Below are positions 60,342 to 64,000 of a stretch of 64,000 nt of DNA, in pieces (the stretch's first letter is position 1; every line of letters begins with the position of its first letter). The notes beneath the pieces were generated by a model. That model made no database searches. It saw nothing but the letters and a program-made list of their open reading frames with translations, and had not been told where the DNA came from. This stretch comes from Siderastrea siderea (lineage: Eukaryota > Cnidaria > Anthozoa > Scleractinia > Rhizangiidae). The stretch is from the NCBI GenBank assembly GCA_964030785.1, contig OZ034967.1:63022613-63086612 (forward strand), written 5' to 3'. Made by a program: the position numbers and the translations under genes.

Positions 60342-61258
60342 TCAATCTCCCGCCAGATATCTCTCCCATTCTCCAAGTCGCTCTTCTTTTTGTGCTTCTG
60401 TTTCTTCGACTTTGTAGTTTGTCACGCCGTCCCATCGTTCAGCTGATATTCTGCGGCCTCCAAACCATCGACCATTCATGACCTAAACAAAATACATAAC
60501 ACAGCAGAACATGATGAATTTTCTTTATGTCGTAAATATCATTTAAATGTTGCTTCGCAAGAAAGTCCGGGTTCTTCGTGCACCGCACTTATGTGAGTAT
60601 TAAAGCTTACATTTTGTTTTATCGGTTTTGTTTGCTAGTCGTTGCATTTTGGTGTGGTTTCTCCTCCTCCTCCTTCTTTTGTTCTTTGTTTCTCTTGTTT
60701 TAAGTCATTGTGCCTTGGTATATGACATTTCATAATGAAATTTTATTGTTTTCGCAGGGAATGCAGGAACTGTACTCGAATTGATTGGTTTGGCGGGGGT
60801 AATCATGGAAATATGCGAAACCGTCTTGAGAAAAACGGAACACTTTAGTCAACGGAAAACATACTTACAGGTAAACAGGCATCGGCTGCTTCAAATGTTG
60901 CGAACGCCAGGGAACAAACTCCTTCTTTGTTGCGCTAAATAAAGAAAATACAGTAAAAGTATTAGCAAACTCGATACTCTGTCTTACACGGACTCGAATA
61001 TGCTCTCTCAGAGCGGTTTACATTGAATGACAGACCTTTCTACAGGGCAAGGTCTGTAGTAAGACTGATATGCCGTACGACATCAAGAAAGACTACCTAC
61101 AGCTCTACAGATTGTTGATAATTTTACTTTTGATAAACTAAGAACGAGAAGACTTGATATGTACTCACATCAAATACGATGACTTTTTTCACTTCACCAA
61201 ACTTTTCACATTCTTTTTTAATGTCATCACGTAAGTCTGTAATCAAAACAGGATTTTG
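60342..61258 (-). CDS. HTATSF1: HTATSF1/CUS2-like U2 snRNP-associated factor, last three exons
   Basis: Minus-strand exons 61,258-61,169, 60,934-60,869 and 60,482-60,342 join in phase 0 and encode 98 residues with the stop TGA at 60,344-60,342. They form the second RRM, a U2AF homology motif: ITDLRDDIKKECEKFGEVKK (acidic helix), VIVFDRNKEGVCSLAFATFE, then NGRWFGGRRISAERWDGVTN, where R-W-F is the R-x-F signature that binds the SF3B1 ligand motifs. The tail VEETEAQKEERLGEWERYLA ends the protein without the long acidic tail of the human protein. The first RRM and the 5' exons were not found in 61.3-64 kb, so they are either beyond the window or lost. Confidence 0.8.
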
Positions 61259-61309
61259 CTGCAACAAACAATTAAGAAACATCATTAGTAATTTACAGTG
61301 AGCCATCAC

Positions 61310-62360
61310 AGTTGACTGTCTAGCATCAAAGATTACTTCTTTGCAGAAAACAAGCTCCTAACGCACAGAATGCACCGTGTTGACGTACATGACTGTGCAT
61401 GTACATATGACTCACCAGAAGCGAAAATGCTGCTTAATTACGCTAACCGGTAATGAAACGCACAAGAAGCATTCTTGTTTATCTGAAAAAATTACTTGGT
61501 ACGATATCTTGATTTTATTTGCATGCACTATCAAGAAAACAAGAAAAGCCCCAGGGGCATTTGACCCGGTCGTCATTCCCCACCCGGTCAGGGTTAAGAA
61601 AGCAACCGTGTCATGACAAGAATATTACAGTTTTAAAAGCGGTAACAGGAAGACGTCATGATTTTAGTCGGGGAGCTGAGGCCGGAAAAAAGACGTTTCG
61701 TTCAACCCACACCACAGTAAAGGTTTCAAATCGAATTAAGGTAGAACAGATCCTCCTGAATAATGCTAGGTAGTTCGTAGAGTTGAAATGTGGCATAACG
61801 TTAAAGTTAAGACCATGTTTTGTGACGCAACCTAGGATGAAGGCATGGAAACGAGGCTAACAAAGAAAACTGACTTGAACGTGATTATTTTCTTTTAAAA
61901 GGGGCTAAAAGCACAGATATAAGTCTCTTTTCATGCCAAGTTTTATTACAACCTTCGTTAAGATTACTAAACTTGAGTCACGTGGTATATCACGTGACCA
62001 TCTATGAAAATTGACAAATTATAGGTGAAACGTTGCAAAAAAGAATACAAGAACATCTTATGTTAACTTTTTTATTAAAACAAGACATTTTCTTCATATC
62101 TTCGTGTTTTTGGGAGCCCTCTTACAACCACAACGCATTCCTACCACTAGATTTCCATCAACACGAAAACGAGGCTACCCGAAGTATAAGCCAAATCTAT
62201 ATTTGTTAAGCGTTTAAATGCCAGAAAGAAAGCCAAAAATAAAGTAACCGAGCAATAAGCATTCTGAAGACTACTAACGAACGTTGTCAGTATACAATGA
62301 CCGAAAATTCCGATCTTTTTCTAGGCCCTTAGTCTATAGATCCATATCGAGGCTCTCAAC
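61310..62360. other. No recognisable feature
   Basis: No upstream exon of the minus-strand HTATSF1-like gene and no repeat could be resolved. A donor-like GGTGAGTCAT occurs on the minus strand near 61,410, but its phase does not fit the exon at 61,258. Confidence 0.3.
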
Positions 62361-62367
62361 ATCCAAC

Positions 62368-62402
62368 ATGGCGGCCCCCATGGCTGCATCGCTGTTTCCT
62401 CT
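62368..62402 (+). CDS. Possible short first coding exon (ATGGCGGCCCC)
   Basis: ATGGCGGCCCCCATGGCTGC encodes MAAPMAASLFP and is followed by a strong donor GTAAGTATG. Joined to an acceptor at 62,689 (TTAATTCTAG), it would give a 29-residue peptide MAAPMAASLFPLALAAASVV... with a stop at 62,742. The ATGGCGGC context resembles a YY1-driven housekeeping start. No family is recognised; joining to the frame at 62,822 breaks phase. Confidence 0.25.
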
Positions 62403-62821
62403 GTAAGTATGATAGATTTTCTTTACATAACTGAACAGCTGGCTTTCTTTATTGCTTTGAGGATCATTCTAGTGTGGTTTTTTGTCAAGTGGAAAGCTTT
62501 TCCTGTTTCTTGCTTGCTTATGTTTTCGAATACGAATTTCTGGTAAAACTTTTACGTGAGGTTTTGTCGAATGGATTCCGAAATATTTTCCAAATTATAT
62601 TTACTTGTTGCTTGACTACATAGTTAGACTTTCTTTTGTTGTGTTAACATTTTCAACATGTAAATATTTCTTTTTGATTTTAATTCTAGTGCTTTAGCTG
62701 CAGCTTCAGTTGTACACTGCTTTCAACGAGTTCCGATTATTTAGATCCTTCTCGGCGCCTCATGGGCCATTAATAATTAAATCGATCGGCTAATTTAAAG
62801 TATTACTCACTTTTAGTTTAC

Positions 62822-64000
62822 GTGGCTAGCCACGATCACGAGGGAATACCAATTCTCCCACCAGAAAAGAAAAGAAGGCTGACATCATTTTCCAAATGTC
62901 TGATTTGTCAGGGCGATAAAAATGAAGTCTTGCGAAAAGGGAAAGAGTCTTCTGTTGAAACTTTTATTTCTGCCCTTTCCCTGCGTCATGATGAAGTTTA
63001 CGAGCGGCTCTATTCCGAAATTTCCGACCGAAAGGATCTTGAACTGTTTTGGCATTCTTCTTGCTACTTGTCCTATACAAGCCAGCAAAATATTAGATAC
63101 GCTACAAGTTCTAACGTTTCCGCCCCACTTCTAACTGAAGACAGTGCCGGGCAATACAGAGGATAGAAGGCTTTCTAGGTCAGCAATTGCCCCCACTGAT
63201 TAGTCGTGTTGTCTTTTTTGCTGCAATAAAACGCACAAAAAAGTCAGGGAAACGCAGAGTGTTTGCACGTTAGGGGCTTGTCAAACAATAAAGGAAGCTG
63301 CCGAAAGTGAGAGCGATGAACGGATGCTTCACATACTTCGTGGTGTTAACAATGACCTTATTGCTGCGGAAGCCAAATACCACAAGAGTTGCTTCGCTTC
63401 ATATGTAAGAAAATCAAATCTCAAGCACCAGACCTTTCGAGAAAAAGATGGAGAGTCACTGTATCACGAAGCATTTCAAGGGTTAGCCGAGAGCATCAGC
63501 GATGGTATAGCCAGAGGCCGAGCGTCTAACGTGGTTTCTCTTCTGTCAATGTACAAGGGCTTGTTAGCAAATAAAGGAATCAATGCAAGCAGCTACACTA
63601 CGCAGCATCTGAAAAAAAGATTGCAGCATCGTTTTACCACAAGTATCGTGTTTCATCAGCCATCTGACAAAAGCAAACCAGAGCTGGTCTATTCTAGTCA
63701 GATCCGTGCAAGATGTTATTAACGCAGCTGTCACAAGACCGACCACACCAGAAGCAGCAGGTGCCATGGATAAAACACAGCAGATTTTCCACACCGCCAA
63801 AATCATCAAGAATGAGATAAAAGCGTACAAAGGAATCTCCATACGGCCACTGAACATCAATGATATCAATCTCGAGTCTGCTAAGAGTATAGTACCACAA
63901 AGTTTGTACCTTTTTTTGCGCTGGATCATTGCCTTTGACAGTGATGTGTATGAAGAGCCTGATCCGTCCATTCCTTGCAGAAACATGGCAGATGAGAGAC
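62822..64000 (+). pseudogene. Broken copy of a CxxC-motif protein, probably from a repeated family
   Basis: Three plus-strand blocks read like one protein. 62,822-63,166 has KCLICQGDKNEV. A second block, in another frame, is interrupted by TAG at 63,201 and then reads CCLFCCNKTHKK and VNNDLIAAEAKYHKSCFASY to about 63,695. A third block, again shifted, runs from about 63,697 to the window end (QDVINAAVTRPTTPEAAGAM, SLYLFLRWIIAFDSDVYEEP). Two frameshifts and one stop mean it cannot make the full protein. EAKYHKSC-type proteins are repeated in cnidarian genomes and may be transposon-linked; this is from memory. The initiation codon is a GTG, perhaps a mutated ATG. Confidence 0.6.

Noticed and set aside
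61377..61440. Extra HTATSF1-like exon on the minus strand (VIKQHFRF before GGTGAGT)
   Set aside because: The donor phase does not match the exon at 61,258 and the similarity is too short to trust.
1..64000. CRISPR arrays, operons, bacterial promoters or riboswitches
   Set aside because: None seen; the sequence has introns and metazoan genes throughout.

Overview
The window is animal nuclear DNA, most likely from a stony coral or a close anthozoan relative. The evidence is AT-rich sequence, long introns with GT/AG borders, a secreted WSC-like/TSP1/vWA protein of the kind known from coral matrix proteins, metazoan orthologues, and dense Penelope-like, LINE and small inverted-repeat elements. 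There is no operon structure, CRISPR array or prokaryotic signal. The species assignment is inference.

Layout. 1-1.6 kb: two inverted Penelope-like element (PLE) fragments. 2.6-12.3 kb, minus strand: a multi-exon gene for a secreted WSC-like, TSP1, TSP1, vWA protein; six exons join in consistent phase, and the 3' end was not found. 12.3-17 kb: no recognised gene. 17-18.1 kb: a 12-bp minisatellite carrying an inserted palindrome, then a palindromic element with a tRNA-Thr-like core. 18.2-23.8 kb: a PLE endonuclease remnant split by a 4.3 kb foldback element, then the 3' end of a LINE. 24.5-45.7 kb, plus strand: a complete 22-exon CDC40/PRP17 gene (577 aa) whose introns hold many mobile elements. 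48.8-49.5 kb: an intronless KCTD8/12/16-type gene. 50.4-50.7 kb, minus: one terminal exon of an unknown protein. 52.5-56.4 kb: foldbacks, ATT microsatellites and a 1.75 kb inverted-repeat element. 56.7-57.9 kb: a three-exon gene for a small secreted Cys-containing protein. 60.3-61.3 kb, minus: the last three exons of an HTATSF1/CUS2-like splicing factor. 62.8-64 kb: a broken copy of a protein with CxxC motifs.

Functional themes. CDC40 acts at the second step of splicing and HTATSF1 acts with U2 snRNP, but nothing shows that they are co-regulated. The KCTD protein is expected to be cytoplasmic. The vWA/TSP1 protein and the 56.7 kb protein are predicted to be secreted. Most of the remaining DNA is mobile-element derived, and its nested insertions, flanking duplications and palindromes are the most unusual content. 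All exon models were joined by eye from splice signals, reading phase and remembered family similarity; no alignment or RNA evidence was available.
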